Assembly: GCF_024707545.1 (NCBI RefSeq)
Contig: NZ_CP062229.1
Span: 2,151,501-2,215,500, forward strand
DNA: 64,000 nucleotides
Reading direction: 5' to 3'
DNA from: Mesorhizobium onobrychidis
GTDB taxonomy: Bacteria; Pseudomonadota; Alphaproteobacteria; Rhizobiales; Rhizobiaceae
A program made the translations under genes and the position numbers. The notes beneath the pieces are model-generated. The model was given only the letters and a program-made list of their open reading frames with translations. It was not told where the DNA came from and ran no database searches. Shown here in pieces: positions 36,881 through 45,712 of the stretch; position 1 is the stretch's first letter, and each line of letters begins with the position of its first letter.

Positions 36881-37882
36881 TCAGTCGGAGCAGTTGAACG
36901 TCTGCGTGGGCCACGAGCTGCCAGCGCCCGACCTGAGCCTTATAACCACCCTTTCGAAGCTGGGTGATCGACCGACATAAATCAGTTTTTGTGTCGAAGC
37001 GCGTCGACGAGCAGGGCGAAAGCGGGGGACGTTTGACGGCGGCTGGGATATGGGATAATAGAGGTGATATCCTGGCCAAGGCGGGGACCACTCATCCAGC
37101 ACCCGAACAAGACGACCGCTCTCAAGATGAGGCTCCGCCACGTCCTCCGGCACATAGGCGAGGCCGAAACCATCCAGCGCGGCTTCGAGAATCTCGAAGG
37201 TGCCATTCAGGACGATCTGGCCGTCCACCCGCACCTTCAGTTCGCGACCGTCTCGCTCGAAATCCCAGGCCCACAGCCCGCCATTGGTGGAAAAGCGCTG
37301 GTTGATGCAAATGTGACCGGTTAGCTCCTGCGGCGTCGTTGGCGGCGGCCGCTTGGCGAAATAGGACTTCGCACCAACGACAGCGAAGCGGATATCCGGT
37401 CCGACGCGCACGGCGATCATGTCCTTTGCAACCTGCTCTCCGAGTCGCACGCCGGCGTCGAACCGTTCTGCGGCGATGTCCGTCAGTGCGTTGTCCATGA
37501 AGACCTCGACCATGATGTCGGGATAGCTCGGCAGCAGCTTCGCCAGCTTCGGCCGGAGCACGGATTTGAATGCGTGGTCACTGGCGGTGAGACGAATGGT
37601 GCCGGCAGGCTTCTCCCGCAACTCGCTCAATGCGTCGAGTTCGGCCTCGATCTCCTCGAAATGCGGGCCAATGTTGCGAAGCAGGCGCTCCCCGGCCGCT
37701 GTCGGTGAAACGCTGCGGGTTGTGCGGGTCAGCAGTCGAAGGCCCAGGCGCTCTTCGAGTTCGCGGATCGTGTGGCTCAGTGTGGACTGCGAAATTCCGA
37801 GCTGCGCGGCGGCCCGCGTGAAGCTGCCTTCCCGTGCGACGGCCAGAAAGGCCAGAAGCATATCATGTCTTCCACGCTGCAT
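36881..37882 (-). pseudogene. LysR-family regulator frameshifted near its C-terminus
   Basis: The N-terminal HTH (FTRAAAQLGISQSTLSHTIR) and the effector domain are intact to about residue 275. There a tandem 7-bp duplication (37044-37057) shifts the frame. Removing one copy restores the normal ending YYPSRRQTSPAFALLVDALR and a stop at 36982, giving about 297 residues, the usual LysR length. As it stands the protein is 333 residues with an unrelated tail of about 55. It may still bind DNA. It represses or activates an unknown target. Confidence 0.82.
37044..37057 (+). repeat. Tandem 7-bp duplication in the LysR gene
   Basis: TGGGATA occurs twice in a row (37044-37050 and 37051-37057). One copy is enough to restore the expected reading frame. 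Such short tandem repeats arise and revert by slippage. Confidence 0.9.
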
Positions 37883-37965
37883 TTATGGCTCATGCCGATA
37901 AGTCGATACTAGTTATACAAGCTAGTGAGACGAGTTGCACCCGGGCACGATCGACGTGGAATGTC

Positions 37966-38287
37966 CTAAACGGATCAGGCGTTCGGTGATCGACAACCGC
38001 AACGGGCGCGTCACGAACGCAACTTCGCCGAATATGCTGTGCCGGTTCACGCCGACGCGCCGCCCGTCGTGGACGTGATCTTCGTCGACAAGGAAGACCC
38101 GTAAGTGGATTCTCTCGGCGTAAACGGCCTCGGCGAGATCGCAATGGTCGGCGTCGCGCCGGCAATCGCCAACGCCATCCTCCACGCCGCAGGGCGGCGT
38201 ATCCGTGCGCTAACGATCACGCCTGACAAGCTGGAGTGGCGCCAGTCGACCTCTGTTGCCAGCCGCCGGGCTATGGCTGTCGCGTGA
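37966..38287 (+). pseudogene. C-terminal relic of a molybdopterin-binding xanthine dehydrogenase-family subunit
   Basis: Conceptual translation gives VIDNRNGRVTNA, a 1-bp frameshift, NFAEYAVPVHADAPPVVDVI, FVDKEDP, then an in-frame TAA (38102-38104) where Tyr is expected, then VDSLGVNGLGEIAMVGVAPA and AIANAILHAAGRRIRALTIT. This is the last 100 or so residues of the large subunit of a YagR/aldehyde oxidoreductase-type enzyme. At least two inactivating changes are visible. No other part of the gene is near. Confidence 0.8.
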
Positions 38288-38474
38288 CGCACCAAGGCGG
38301 TCAGAACCTGGACTGACGCCGGAGCCTTTTTCCGACTATTTGCCGAAAAAATCCAACAATATCATGCCTTTAAACGTCTAAAATGGTAGAGGGAAGGGCG
38401 CTGGAAACTAACCTTCTCCATTTTCGGCAATTCCCCAACCGTCGCGAATCTCGCGATCGAGCAGCGTCCTCCAG

Positions 38475-39536
38475 TCACTCATAGCCTGTCATCTCGAGAT
38501 AGCCGCGCCCGGCATGGCTGCCCTCAAATCGGATCGGGCCCTCCCAATAGGGAAAGCGTGTGTCCATCCAGGCTTGCGGGTTCAGCGCCTGCGTGGTCAC
38601 ATCTACCTCTTTTTCCGGCAATTGCACCCGCCAACGGATCGGCACGCTGCGTCCCGCGACTGCCGCCGTTTCGAGCGGCGTGACCCTTAGCGCGCCGGGG
38701 GCCTGCGGCTGCGGCCTGCCGTCGGCCTTGATCCATGTGGCCGATGTAAAGCCCGCGCCTCCGCCGCGCAGACGAAAGCCCATCATCTTTTCGCCGCTGT
38801 CGAAATGCAGCGAGAACCAGTCCCACCCGGTTTGATCCTCAGCCAGCGGCTGCGAGGACCATTCGTGGTCCAACCACGCCTGACCGGTCACCGCAATCGC
38901 GCCCGCGGGAAGGGTCAGCGTCCCGGTCACGTGGTAGAATGGTTGCGAGTAATAATAGCTCGCCTGCCCCTTCTCGGATTTCACCGAATAGCCCTGCACT
39001 CCCTGCGGCACCAGAGGGCCTTTGGCGTCCAACGCCAGTTCGTAGGAAAACGCCTGTCCTGCCGCACGCAGATCGAGCGCCGACAGCGCATCCGCCTCTG
39101 GCAGGGCCTGGCCTGCCATCTGCCAATTGTCAATCCAGGCCGCAAAGGGCGCAGCCGTAACCCCCGCCTGGCCGATGCCGCCCCGTGCCATCCGTTCGTC
39201 CACGAATTGGTGCGTTTGCGTCGTCAGCCCCGCATGACCCATCCAAAGCTGCGGACTGGACCAGCCGGACCGCTCCACCGGGGCCAGGGCGGATCGGAAA
39301 AGAGTCCATTGCACACCATAGTCCGTTCCATCCGCAGCTTGCAGGTTGGCGGTCAAATACCACCATTCGATCCGGTAACCGGGGTGCGGGCCGTGGTCTG
39401 CCGGGAAGTTGAATGCAGTCCCCGGCTGCGGCACTGAAAACCCGTCAGCCTCTGTGCCAAGCCCAGCAAAACCCTGGCCAAAGGCAGGTGCGGCCAAGCA
39501 CAGATAGATCAGCAATGCCCTAACGCTCATGTGCAA
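38475..39536 (-). CDS. CrtC/AttH-like lipocalin-domain protein, exported
   Basis: A 353-residue protein with a signal peptide (about 1-21, LLIYLCLAAPAFG) and the CrtC/AttH fold motifs HPGYRIEWWYLTANL and WLDHEWSSQPL. CrtC members hydrate carotenoids, but AttH-type members are exported partners of FtsX/LolD-like ABC transporters, which fits here. It overlaps the FtsX-type gene by 17 bp. A lipid or hydrophobic-ligand carrier role is plausible. No carotenoid genes are nearby. Confidence 0.82.
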   Translation of the reverse strand: MHMSVRALLIYLCLAAPAFGQGFAGLGTEADGFSVPQPGTAFNFPADHGPHPGYRIEWWYLTANLQAADGTDYGVQWTLFRSALAPVERSGWSSPQLWMGHAGLTTQTHQFVDERMARGGIGQAGVTAAPFAAWIDNWQMAGQALPEADALSALDLRAAGQAFSYELALDAKGPLVPQGVQGYSVKSEKGQASYYYSQPFYHVTGTLTLPAGAIAVTGQAWLDHEWSSQPLAEDQTGWDWFSLHFDSGEKMMGFRLRGGGAGFTSATWIKADGRPQPQAPGALRVTPLETAAVAGRSVPIRWRVQLPEKEVDVTTQALNPQAWMDTRFPYWEGPIRFEGSHAGRGYLEMTGYE

Positions 39537-41931
39537 ATACGCTCAACAAATCCGATGGCGAAAGACGCGCCAGCCGCCAGGCAGGCACGGCGGCTGCGAG
39601 CCCGGCCGCCAGCAGCGCGAGCGCCGCCAGCCGCACCCAGTCACCGGGAAAAAGGTGCATCGGCAGACGCCAGCCAAAAGCCTCGACATTCACCACCGCC
39701 AGCAGAACAAAGGCGAGCCCGATACCTACAGGCAGAGCGGCCAGCATGGTCAAGGCTGCCAACAACAAGCCGCGCCAAAGCTCCAGCCATACGAGGTGGC
39801 GGCGGGGCAGACCCATGGCCCAGACCGGCGCCAGTTGCGGTAGGCGCATCCCCGACAGGGTCATGAGGCTCGCAAACATCGCCAGCCCCGCGACTCCCAG
39901 CGTCAGCACATTCAGCGCGGCTGTCACGTTGAATGTGCGCTCAAATACTTTGAGCGAAAAGACCTTGATCCCGGCCTGGTCAATCACGTTCTGCGCGGGC
40001 AGCCCGAATTCCGCCCGCAAACCCGCAGCCAGTGATTCGGCCTTGCCGGGGGCAATCCGAATGGCATAGCGCAGGCGGGAGACGTCAGGATAGTGCTGGA
40101 GCAGTGTGTCGATCCCGATGATCACTTGGCCGATCGGGTTGCCATAGTCGGCATAGACGCCGACGATGCTGGCCCGCCAGCCACCGGGCAGCGTGATCTG
40201 GTCCCCCAAGCCCAACTCCTGGCGCCGCGCCAGTTGTTCGTTGATCAGGGCGCCGTCGCCTGTGGCGATCCGGTCCCACACCTCCGGCACTGCAGAGAGG
40301 ATCGGCCAGTTGTCGCGATAGGTGGCATGATCGGCCACGCCGTATATTGCCGCGGGCTGGCCTGCGACCCGGCCCTCAATGCTCCAGATCGGCAGGACCG
40401 CGTCGCTGCGCTGGGCCAGCCAGTCGTGTATCGCCGTGGCCTCTGCTTCAGTGCGGGCGGTCACGTAAAGCTCAGAGGCGAGACGCTGATCGAGCCAGCC
40501 GGTGAAGGTCAGCCGAAAGCTCGACACCATCGTGCTGACGCCCACATTGACGGCCAGCGCAAGCAGCAGTGCCATTAGCGCCAATGACAGGCCGGGAAGC
40601 TGTTGACGCGTGTCGGCCCAAAACCATTCAGCCAATGGTCCACGCGCCAAGCGGCCGCCAAGGTGCAATATCCCCGTCAGCACGAGCGGCAGCGCCAGTG
40701 CCGCCCCCAACAGCAGTGCCGCCAGAAGCGCAAAACCCGCCTCGAGGCCGGATCCGAACTGTGCAATTCCCGCCGCCGTCAACAGGAGCACCATCGCAGC
40801 CACGCCTTGCGCGCGCAGGGCCCGCTCCGAAGCCCGCGCCCAGGCCCGAGGCTGGGCCGACGCAAGCAGCGGCAGGTGCCATAGCCGCCAGAGGCTCTGT
40901 GCGGCCGCTACCAGCGTGCCGATTACCGAGATCGCCAGCCCCGCTGCCCACACTGCGGGGCGGATCGACAGCGTTCCCGGCACATCGGCCCCGTAAAGCC
41001 CGCGCAGGGTGGCGGCGACGTCGGGCAAAAGGGCCGAGGCGACTACATAGCCATGTGCCACGCCCACCAGTCCCGCGAGGAGGGCGAAGATCAGCAGCTC
41101 GGCGATCAGCAAAAGGACCAGCACGCGGGCCGGCAAGCCCAGTGCGCGCAGCGTGCGAAATACCTGGCGGCGCTGTTCAAAAGCCAGACCGATGGCGGAA
41201 TGCACGATGAAGAGCCCCACCGCAAAGGCAAGAAAACCGAAAGCCGTCAGGTTCAGGTGAAAACTGTCGGTCAGCCTGGCAAGATCCCCCGTTTCGCTCG
41301 GCTCGCGCAGGGTCAGGCCGGGGGCTGTCACCTCTAGAGGGGCACGGCCAATCGGTTGGTCCGGCCAGAGCAAAAGACGAGAGATCTTGTCCTTTGCCCC
41401 AAGCAGGACCTGTGCCTGCCCGATGTCGGTGAGGACTGTGCCAGGCGGCAAACCCTCGGCCACGCGCACGGGAGGTGTCGCTTGCTCGGTTAGTCGTGCC
41501 GCGGTTTCCGGGGCTGCATAGAGCACACCGGGCGCCGTGATGAACGGCAATAGCTCATCACCCACCGCAACATCCACCTGCTGCGCCTGCGGCGGCAAAG
41601 TCAGTGGGTCAATGCCGAGGACGCGCAACCGCACATCCCCAAACCGCATTTCACCTTCAATCACCGGCGAAGCCAGCCAGCCTGCTCGCCGCAGTCTCAC
41701 AAACACCTGTTGATCCATCCGGGCCCCGTCCTCACGCACCAGTTGCGCGAGCCGGTCCTGCCCAAGGATCGCCGCTGCACGGTCATAGCTCGCCCGCGCC
41801 TCACCGTTGATCGCCTGAACCGCTGACCACAGCGCCGTTGCCAGCGATAGCCCCAAAAGCAGCATCGCCAATTGGACAGGCCGCCTGCGCCAGTGAGACA
41901 AGAGCGCTGTCAGCCCGGTCCACACCATCAC
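39520..41931 (-). CDS. FtsX/LolC-type ABC permease, large
   Basis: An 803-residue inner-membrane protein with an N-terminal helix, a periplasmic domain and two sets of FtsX-type membrane helices (about ten hydrophobic segments), the architecture of macrolide-exporter or AttG-like permeases. It overlaps its ATPase gene by 4 bp and the CrtC-like gene by 17 bp. It probably couples ATP use in the cytoplasm to extraction or loading of a lipid by the exported partner. The substrate is not known. Confidence 0.87.
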   Translation of the reverse strand: MMVWTGLTALLSHWRRRPVQLAMLLLGLSLATALWSAVQAINGEARASYDRAAAILGQDRLAQLVREDGARMDQQVFVRLRRAGWLASPVIEGEMRFGDVRLRVLGIDPLTLPPQAQQVDVAVGDELLPFITAPGVLYAAPETAARLTEQATPPVRVAEGLPPGTVLTDIGQAQVLLGAKDKISRLLLWPDQPIGRAPLEVTAPGLTLREPSETGDLARLTDSFHLNLTAFGFLAFAVGLFIVHSAIGLAFEQRRQVFRTLRALGLPARVLVLLLIAELLIFALLAGLVGVAHGYVVASALLPDVAATLRGLYGADVPGTLSIRPAVWAAGLAISVIGTLVAAAQSLWRLWHLPLLASAQPRAWARASERALRAQGVAAMVLLLTAAGIAQFGSGLEAGFALLAALLLGAALALPLVLTGILHLGGRLARGPLAEWFWADTRQQLPGLSLALMALLLALAVNVGVSTMVSSFRLTFTGWLDQRLASELYVTARTEAEATAIHDWLAQRSDAVLPIWSIEGRVAGQPAAIYGVADHATYRDNWPILSAVPEVWDRIATGDGALINEQLARRQELGLGDQITLPGGWRASIVGVYADYGNPIGQVIIGIDTLLQHYPDVSRLRYAIRIAPGKAESLAAGLRAEFGLPAQNVIDQAGIKVFSLKVFERTFNVTAALNVLTLGVAGLAMFASLMTLSGMRLPQLAPVWAMGLPRRHLVWLELWRGLLLAALTMLAALPVGIGLAFVLLAVVNVEAFGWRLPMHLFPGDWVRLAALALLAAGLAAAVPAWRLARLSPSDLLSVFAHER

Positions 41932-42584
41932 ACCAGCCGGCCCGCGTGCAGGTGAACGCGGGCGTTCAGCCGGTTTGCCAGACGGTTGGAATGGGTGACC
42001 ATTAACAGGGCGGCACCCGTTTCAGCCACCAGCGACAGCATAAGATCGAGTACAGCGTCCCCTGTTGCCTCATCCAGATTGCCCGTGGGCTCATCAGCCA
42101 GAACCAGCCGGGGCCGGGCGGCCAAGGTCCGGCCGATCGCCACCCGCTGTTGCTGGCCGGCCGACAGTTGTTCAGGGTAGCGCGTGAGGACTTGGGAGAG
42201 GCCCAGCCGTTTGGCAAGGACTTTCAACCATGCCGGATCAGGGCGGCCAGCAAGCCGAGCCTGAAAGGCAAGGTTGGCCGCCACATCAAGCGAAGGGATC
42301 AGGTTGAACTGCTGGAACACAAGTCCGATTGTTCCCCGCCGCAGGGCGGCAAGGGCTGTATCGTTCAGCCCCACAATATTGGTACCGCCAAGGTGGATTT
42401 CTCCCGCATCAGGGCTGTCGAGCCCTGCAACGAGGTGCAAAAGCGTGCTCTTGCCGCTGCCAGACTCGCCGGTCAGCGCAAGGCTCTTGCCCGCCTCCAG
42501 CGAAAGATCGATCCCGTTCAGAACATGCAACGTCCCCTCGCCAGTGGGGTAGAATTTGTCGATCTGGTGCAGCCTCAGCAGCAT
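41928..42584 (-). CDS. LolD/MacB-type ABC ATPase
   Basis: A 218-residue ATPase with Walker [10 protein letters not shown], the [13 protein letters not shown] signature and Walker [14 protein letters not shown]. The length is standard for LolD. The frame is open to 42722, but ATG at 42584 after GGGGAG is the right start; homology begins there. First gene of the three-gene operon with the FtsX-type permease and CrtC-like protein. Confidence 0.92.
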   Translation of the reverse strand: MLLRLHQIDKFYPTGEGTLHVLNGIDLSLEAGKSLALTGESGSGKSTLLHLVAGLDSPDAGEIHLGGTNIVGLNDTALAALRRGTIGLVFQQFNLIPSLDVAANLAFQARLAGRPDPAWLKVLAKRLGLSQVLTRYPEQLSAGQQQRVAIGRTLAARPRLVLADEPTGNLDEATGDAVLDLMLSLVAETGAALLMVTHSNRLANRLNARVHLHAGRLV

Positions 42585-42756
42585 GTTACTCCCCGGAGGT
42601 CCGCGTGCATCTGACACGGCATGCCCGTGAAATAGCGCCAAACAACGACCCCTTTCATACAGCCTCCAAACCCACTGCCTTATTTGGACAATGGTTTTTT
42701 TCAGAGGGCTCGCGATTTGCATCTAACGCGACCTCCACTTGGAATTCGATGTACAA

Positions 42757-42960
42757 TTACGATCTAGAGCGGTTCTCAGCTAGGCGGGATAGGCGTTGAC
42801 CGTACCGTCGCAACTCACTCTCCAAACGGAACTGGAGCGCTGTCTTCAATTCCTCAGCAGTGCCGATGCCGTTGTTGAAAAGCGCCATGATTATGCCTGC
42901 AGCCTGGTCACACTCAGGCGTGCTTGGCTCTATGCCAGCCTCACGGCAATACACGATCAA
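42757..42960 (-). CDS. Small hypothetical protein
   Basis: A 67-residue protein starting with TTG at 42960, coupled to the DUF3606 gene (TTGA overlap); GTG at 42954 is an alternative start. It contains CDQAAGIIMALFNNGIGTAE, which looks like a short structured helical domain. Function unknown; the coupling to a DUF3606 gene suggests a shared, perhaps stress-related, unit. Confidence 0.55.
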   Translation of the reverse strand: MIVYCREAGIEPSTPECDQAAGIIMALFNNGIGTAEELKTALQFRLESELRRYGQRLSRLAENRSRS

Positions 42961-43142
42961 ACCTTTCGGGCAACGAGTTCCTCTTCGATCTTTGCGCGGT
43001 TGTTTCCATACTTTTTTACCAGCCTGAGGGCATCAGCCCGTTCGAGATGGTGCTTCTTCATGAGGTACCCGACTTCATAGTCTTCGCCACCGTCGACCCG
43101 TGCTCTGTCTTGCGGACCACGCTTTGACTTGTCGTCTGCCAT
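42957..43142 (-). CDS. DUF3606 domain protein
   Basis: A 61-residue protein with the DUF3606 pattern MADDKSKRGPQDRARVDGGE and a helical GYLMKKHHLERADAL region. ATG at 43142 is used; the ATG at 43154 adds only MEVV. Members are small, abundant in rhizobia and of unknown function, often stress-induced. It is followed by a TTGA-coupled small gene. Confidence 0.85.
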   Translation of the reverse strand: MADDKSKRGPQDRARVDGGEDYEVGYLMKKHHLERADALRLVKKYGNNRAKIEEELVARKV

Positions 43143-43272
43143 GACAACCTCCATGGGCGATCGCCTCGCCCAAACGTGTCAAGGATAATCCTCTAATCGT
43201 CGGGGACAAGGACGTAGTCCCCAACCATGTCGAAACCGCACAACTCCGCGGTCGCAGGGATAAGCCGATCCC

Positions 43273-43566
43273 TTACGGGGAACGCTTTGCTCGTCCGCCG
43301 TCGAAGCGTTGAGGTCTTCTGGGCTGGTACACGTTCTTGCGGCCGTGGGAGTAAACTTTCCGCGCGACATCACGAATGGAGTCCCGTGATGCATCGAAGG
43401 TCGCCAAATAACCCGCTTCGGCTGTGGCTGCTTCCGGTTTTGCGTTCGCGAGCGCTTCGATCTCAATCAAGAACAGCATTTCAAACATGCCATTGTAGCC
43501 GAGAAAATGGAGGTATTGTCCGGCCTCGTCGTAGCTGCGGCTTCGGTTCGGAAAAGTCAGCGCCAA
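43273..43566 (-). CDS. DUF1488 family protein
   Basis: A 97-residue protein with the DUF1488 features MALTFPNRSRSYDEAGQ and YLATFDASRDSIRDVARKVY. TTG at 43566 is the likely start, after GAGG. Members usually end soon after the GRK motif with a short hydrophobic tail; here an Arg-rich 20-residue tail (YQPRRPQRFDGGRAKR) follows, so a frameshift near the 3' end is possible. Function unknown. Confidence 0.7.
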   Translation of the reverse strand: MALTFPNRSRSYDEAGQYLHFLGYNGMFEMLFLIEIEALANAKPEAATAEAGYLATFDASRDSIRDVARKVYSHGRKNVYQPRRPQRFDGGRAKRSP

Positions 43567-43579
43567 GGTTGAACATACC

Positions 43580-43915
43580 TCAAGCCGTTAAGAACCGCGT
43601 AGCGAACGTCTGTTGCAGGCTCGCGGCCTTGCGTCTCTTCGCATTGTGCGCGTTCAGAATTATCATTCTGGTAGTGGCATCTGTTTTGCTGAGCCCAGCC
43701 ATGGATCGGCTTCCCATATCTGCCGGTGCCCCGGTGAAGACGTGATAGATCGTCCATGACCCGTCCGGCTCTACGCGCCGGCCGTAGTGATAATTCATAT
43801 CGTATCGATCCGAGGCTCCGCCTTCGTTCTCCCAAATGCTGATATCAACAGCATCGCGAATGCTGATATCAACAGCATCGCGATTTTCGCGGGCTTTGTC
43901 GTTGGTGTCGTTCAT
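43580..43915 (-). CDS. Hypothetical protein with internal 8-residue tandem repeat
   Basis: A 111-residue soluble protein, not recognised. Residues 13-20 and 21-28 repeat nearly exactly (RDAVDISI / RDAVDISI), from a 24-bp duplication at 43835-43882. It includes ASDRYDMNYHYGRRVEPDGS and ends in basic residues. ATG at 43915 is preferred to 43945, because homology-like composition begins there. No neighbour suggests a role. Confidence 0.5.
   Translation of the reverse strand: MNDTNDKARENRDAVDISIRDAVDISIWENEGGASDRYDMNYHYGRRVEPDGSWTIYHVFTGAPADMGSRSMAGLSKTDATTRMIILNAHNAKRRKAASLQQTFATRFLTA
43835..43882 (+). repeat. 24-bp perfect tandem duplication
   Basis: The unit starting AATGCTGATATCAACAGCAT is present at 43835-43858 and again at 43859-43882 without a mismatch. 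It lies in frame inside the hypothetical gene 43580-43915, adding eight codons. Perfect identity suggests a recent event. Confidence 0.95.
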
Positions 43916-44047
43916 GGCGGTGCACCTCTTGGGTGGGATAATCAAAGATCCCTATGGTAGAACTAGACCAGCGGCCTCCAGCGAAGCCCGCGCTCTAGAA
44001 GCGCCACTCCAGGACGTTTGGCCGCCAGTCGCTACCGACGTCTGGAC

Positions 44048-44170
44048 TTACCAGGTGATGCCGAAAAGCGTCAAATAGACGATGATGCCTATGGCAATCG
44101 TGACCGACGCTCTTACGAATAAGCTCTTGTAGTCGTAAAGGTAAACCTGAGCAGGGATATAGGTTTTCAC
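44048..44170 (-). CDS. 40-residue single-pass membrane protein
   Basis: A GTG start at 44170 follows a perfect AAAGGAGG at 5 bp spacing. The 40-residue product begins MKTYIPAQVYLYDYKSLFVR and then has one hydrophobic helix (about 21-38, ASVTIAIGIIVYLTLFGI). It is below normal size cut-offs but the ribosome site and membrane helix make it convincing. Function unknown. Confidence 0.65.
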   Translation of the reverse strand: MKTYIPAQVYLYDYKSLFVRASVTIAIGIIVYLTLFGITW

Positions 44171-44487
44171 AGCGGCCTCCTTTGTTTTGTTATTTTTTCG
44201 GCCAGAAAATCACCCTATCACACAAAGAGCCTCCATAATAGTTTTTTTGGAGCTTTCCTGGCGGAAGCGGCTTAGCGGCCAAAACAGGGCATTCGGCAGC
44301 TAGCGGTTCTCCAGACAAGCGGCAGTTAAACCGCAATTGGCGCATACCGTTCGTGTATCGTTCTTTTGGCCATGCTTGCTATCGCGGCGTCACAGGCTCT
44401 CGACCCGCCAACTCCCCAAATCATCGATTTTGAAAGGGCTGCGTCGCTTCGCGAGCGCAATAATCTGCTCTTTCCAGGGATATGCAA
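44171..44487. other. Intergenic stretch without recognised feature
   Basis: AT-rich near 44190-44250 (probably a promoter for the small membrane protein, with T-runs). No supported gene or repeat. Confidence 0.5.
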
Positions 44488-44781
44488 ATGAACACCCGCA
44501 CAAAGCACACGACCGTGAAATTCACGGCACCATTCTCGCTGGGAGGCGTCGATGAGTTTCAGCAGCCGGGCGATTATGCAATCGACGAGGACGACGACTG
44601 GATCGACGGGATTTCCTGGCTCGCCTACCGGCGTGTCGCCACCTTCATCCATATTCCCGCCGTCTCCTCGACTCTCTATCTCGCGAGCCAGCTTGTGGGT
44701 ATCGACCATTACGAACTCGAAGCTGCGTTAGAGCAGGATCAGGAACAGGCGCTAGGCACAATCAGGAGGATCCAGCAATGA
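44488..44781 (+). CDS. Hypothetical rhizobial protein
   Basis: A 97-residue acidic protein (MNTRTKHTTVKFTAPFSLGG, then WLAYRRVATFIHIPAVSSTL), without membrane segment or known domain. It resembles small proteins seen widely in Mesorhizobium and relatives. A start at 44482 is possible. It overlaps the next short gene by 4 bp (ATGA), indicating a pair. Confidence 0.65.
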   Translation: MNTRTKHTTVKFTAPFSLGGVDEFQQPGDYAIDEDDDWIDGISWLAYRRVATFIHIPAVSSTLYLASQLVGIDHYELEAALEQDQEQALGTIRRIQQ

Positions 44782-44855
44782 ACGTTCATCGTTTCGCCGT
44801 CGGGCAGTCGGTCAGATGCTATGGTCAAAAAGATAGCCAAGGCCGCACATACTAG
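44778..44855 (+). pseudogene. Truncated 25-codon partner gene
   Basis: ATG at 44778 follows AGGAGG and overlaps the previous stop. The 25 residues (MNVHRFAVGQSVRCYGQKDS...) look like the beginning of a short rhizobial protein of about 60 residues (typical start MNTHRFxxGQSVRL), but a TAG ends it early. It is probably decayed. Confidence 0.4.
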
Positions 44856-44891
44856 TGAGCGGCGAGACGAGAAACCATCGGGACAGAAGTA

Positions 44892-45275
44892 ATGTCTGGA
44901 TCTTTCGAGAAGGGGTATTTGGACGGTTGGAAGACGGTTTCGCCCGGCATCCTACCCGGCATCCCAAGCCACTCCATCCCCGCAGGCAAGACCGAATACC
45001 AAGCCGGGTTTGACCGAGGCGTTGAAGTGCGAAGGAACGGAAGCGGCCTACCAAACCCAAGTAGGCCCGCCATTCCCCTACGGCTGGGTAGCGTGGCAAC
45101 CCCGCATCATCCGGCTAATCAGGTGTTTGTCGGCGTTCTCTTGGCCGGTGAGTTCGCGCACCAGATTCTTGGCGTGCTGAATCCTGTGCGCTTTGGTTAC
45201 CCGTCCTTCCTCGACCGAAGCCTTGAAGGCGTCGCACAGAATGTCAAAGTCGTGAGCGGAGATAAATCCGTCTGA
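44892..45275 (+). CDS. Small hypothetical protein, 3' part doubtful
   Basis: The first 45 or so residues (MSGSFEKGYLDGWKTVSPGI, SIPAGKTEYQAGFDRGVEV) look like a genuine compact conserved protein. The remaining frame runs antisense through another small gene and has low protein-like character, so the real gene may have been frameshifted near 45030. Function unknown. Confidence 0.35.
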   Translation: MSGSFEKGYLDGWKTVSPGILPGIPSHSIPAGKTEYQAGFDRGVEVRRNGSGLPNPSRPAIPLRLGSVATPHHPANQVFVGVLLAGEFAHQILGVLNPVRFGYPSFLDRSLEGVAQNVKVVSGDKSV

Positions 45276-45293
45276 GCGGCTGTCGTTTTCCAT
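45078..45293 (-). CDS. Hypothetical 71-residue protein
   Basis: ATG at 45293 follows GGGAG at 7 bp. The product is charged and helical (MENDSRSDGFISAHDFDILC, EEGRVTKAHRIQHAKNLVRE), resembling short rhizobial proteins of unknown role. Its last codons lie in the first ACGGCTGGGTAG repeat (45080). It overlaps, in antisense, the tail of the 44892 frame. Confidence 0.5.
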   Translation of the reverse strand: MENDSRSDGFISAHDFDILCDAFKASVEEGRVTKAHRIQHAKNLVRELTGQENADKHLISRMMRGCHATQP

Positions 45294-45457
45294 CACATAA
45301 CTCCCATAGGGGGCGGGAGTACGATCTACGCTCTCAAGCGCGAGCGCCCGTTCAGTGGCCAGCGACATTAGGACTGTACGCTTTCGACAATCCGTTAGCG
45401 AGTCATTATGTGCCGGCATGTCACCGGTATTGGTGAATCCGTTCGCTGGGAAGGCAC

Positions 45458-45498
45458 AAAAAAACCCGCTTTCCAGAGGGGATGTTTGAAAGCGGGTT
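45458..45498 (-). terminator. Rho-independent terminator on the minus strand
   Basis: AACCCGCTTTC (45463-45473) and GAAAGCGGGTT (45488-45498) form a perfect 11-bp stem; on the minus strand it is followed by a T-run (complement of 45458-45464). No complete minus-strand gene ends just before it. Confidence 0.75.
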
Positions 45499-45684
45499 CG
45501 TAGCCACCGGACGCGGCGGGGGGGCCGCCCGGTCTCTATCCACATATGCGCGAAGTGTTGGTTCCACGGCTGGGTAGCGTTTGGCTCGCGTCTAGCCTTC
45601 CACACTCTGCAAGCCGCGCCGATGGCGCTTGCAAGGACGACGGGAGAACACCATCTAAAGGTTGATAGCGAACAAGCTGGAAAC

Positions 45685-45712
45685 GTCGGTTCGAGTCCGG
45701 CGGCCCCGACCA
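45685..45712 (+). other. Orphan tRNA 3' end (T-arm, acceptor, CCA)
   Basis: GTCGG-TTCGAGT-CCGGC forms a T-arm, then GGCCCCG, A and CCA: a complete tRNA 3' end whose C1-G72/A73 signature suits tRNA-Pro. I find no matching 5' half upstream. Directly after it, CGGGGTTTCGTCTAAGGGTT looks like a tRNA 5' half with a D-arm. It may be an attachment-site remnant or recombined tRNA. Confidence 0.5.
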
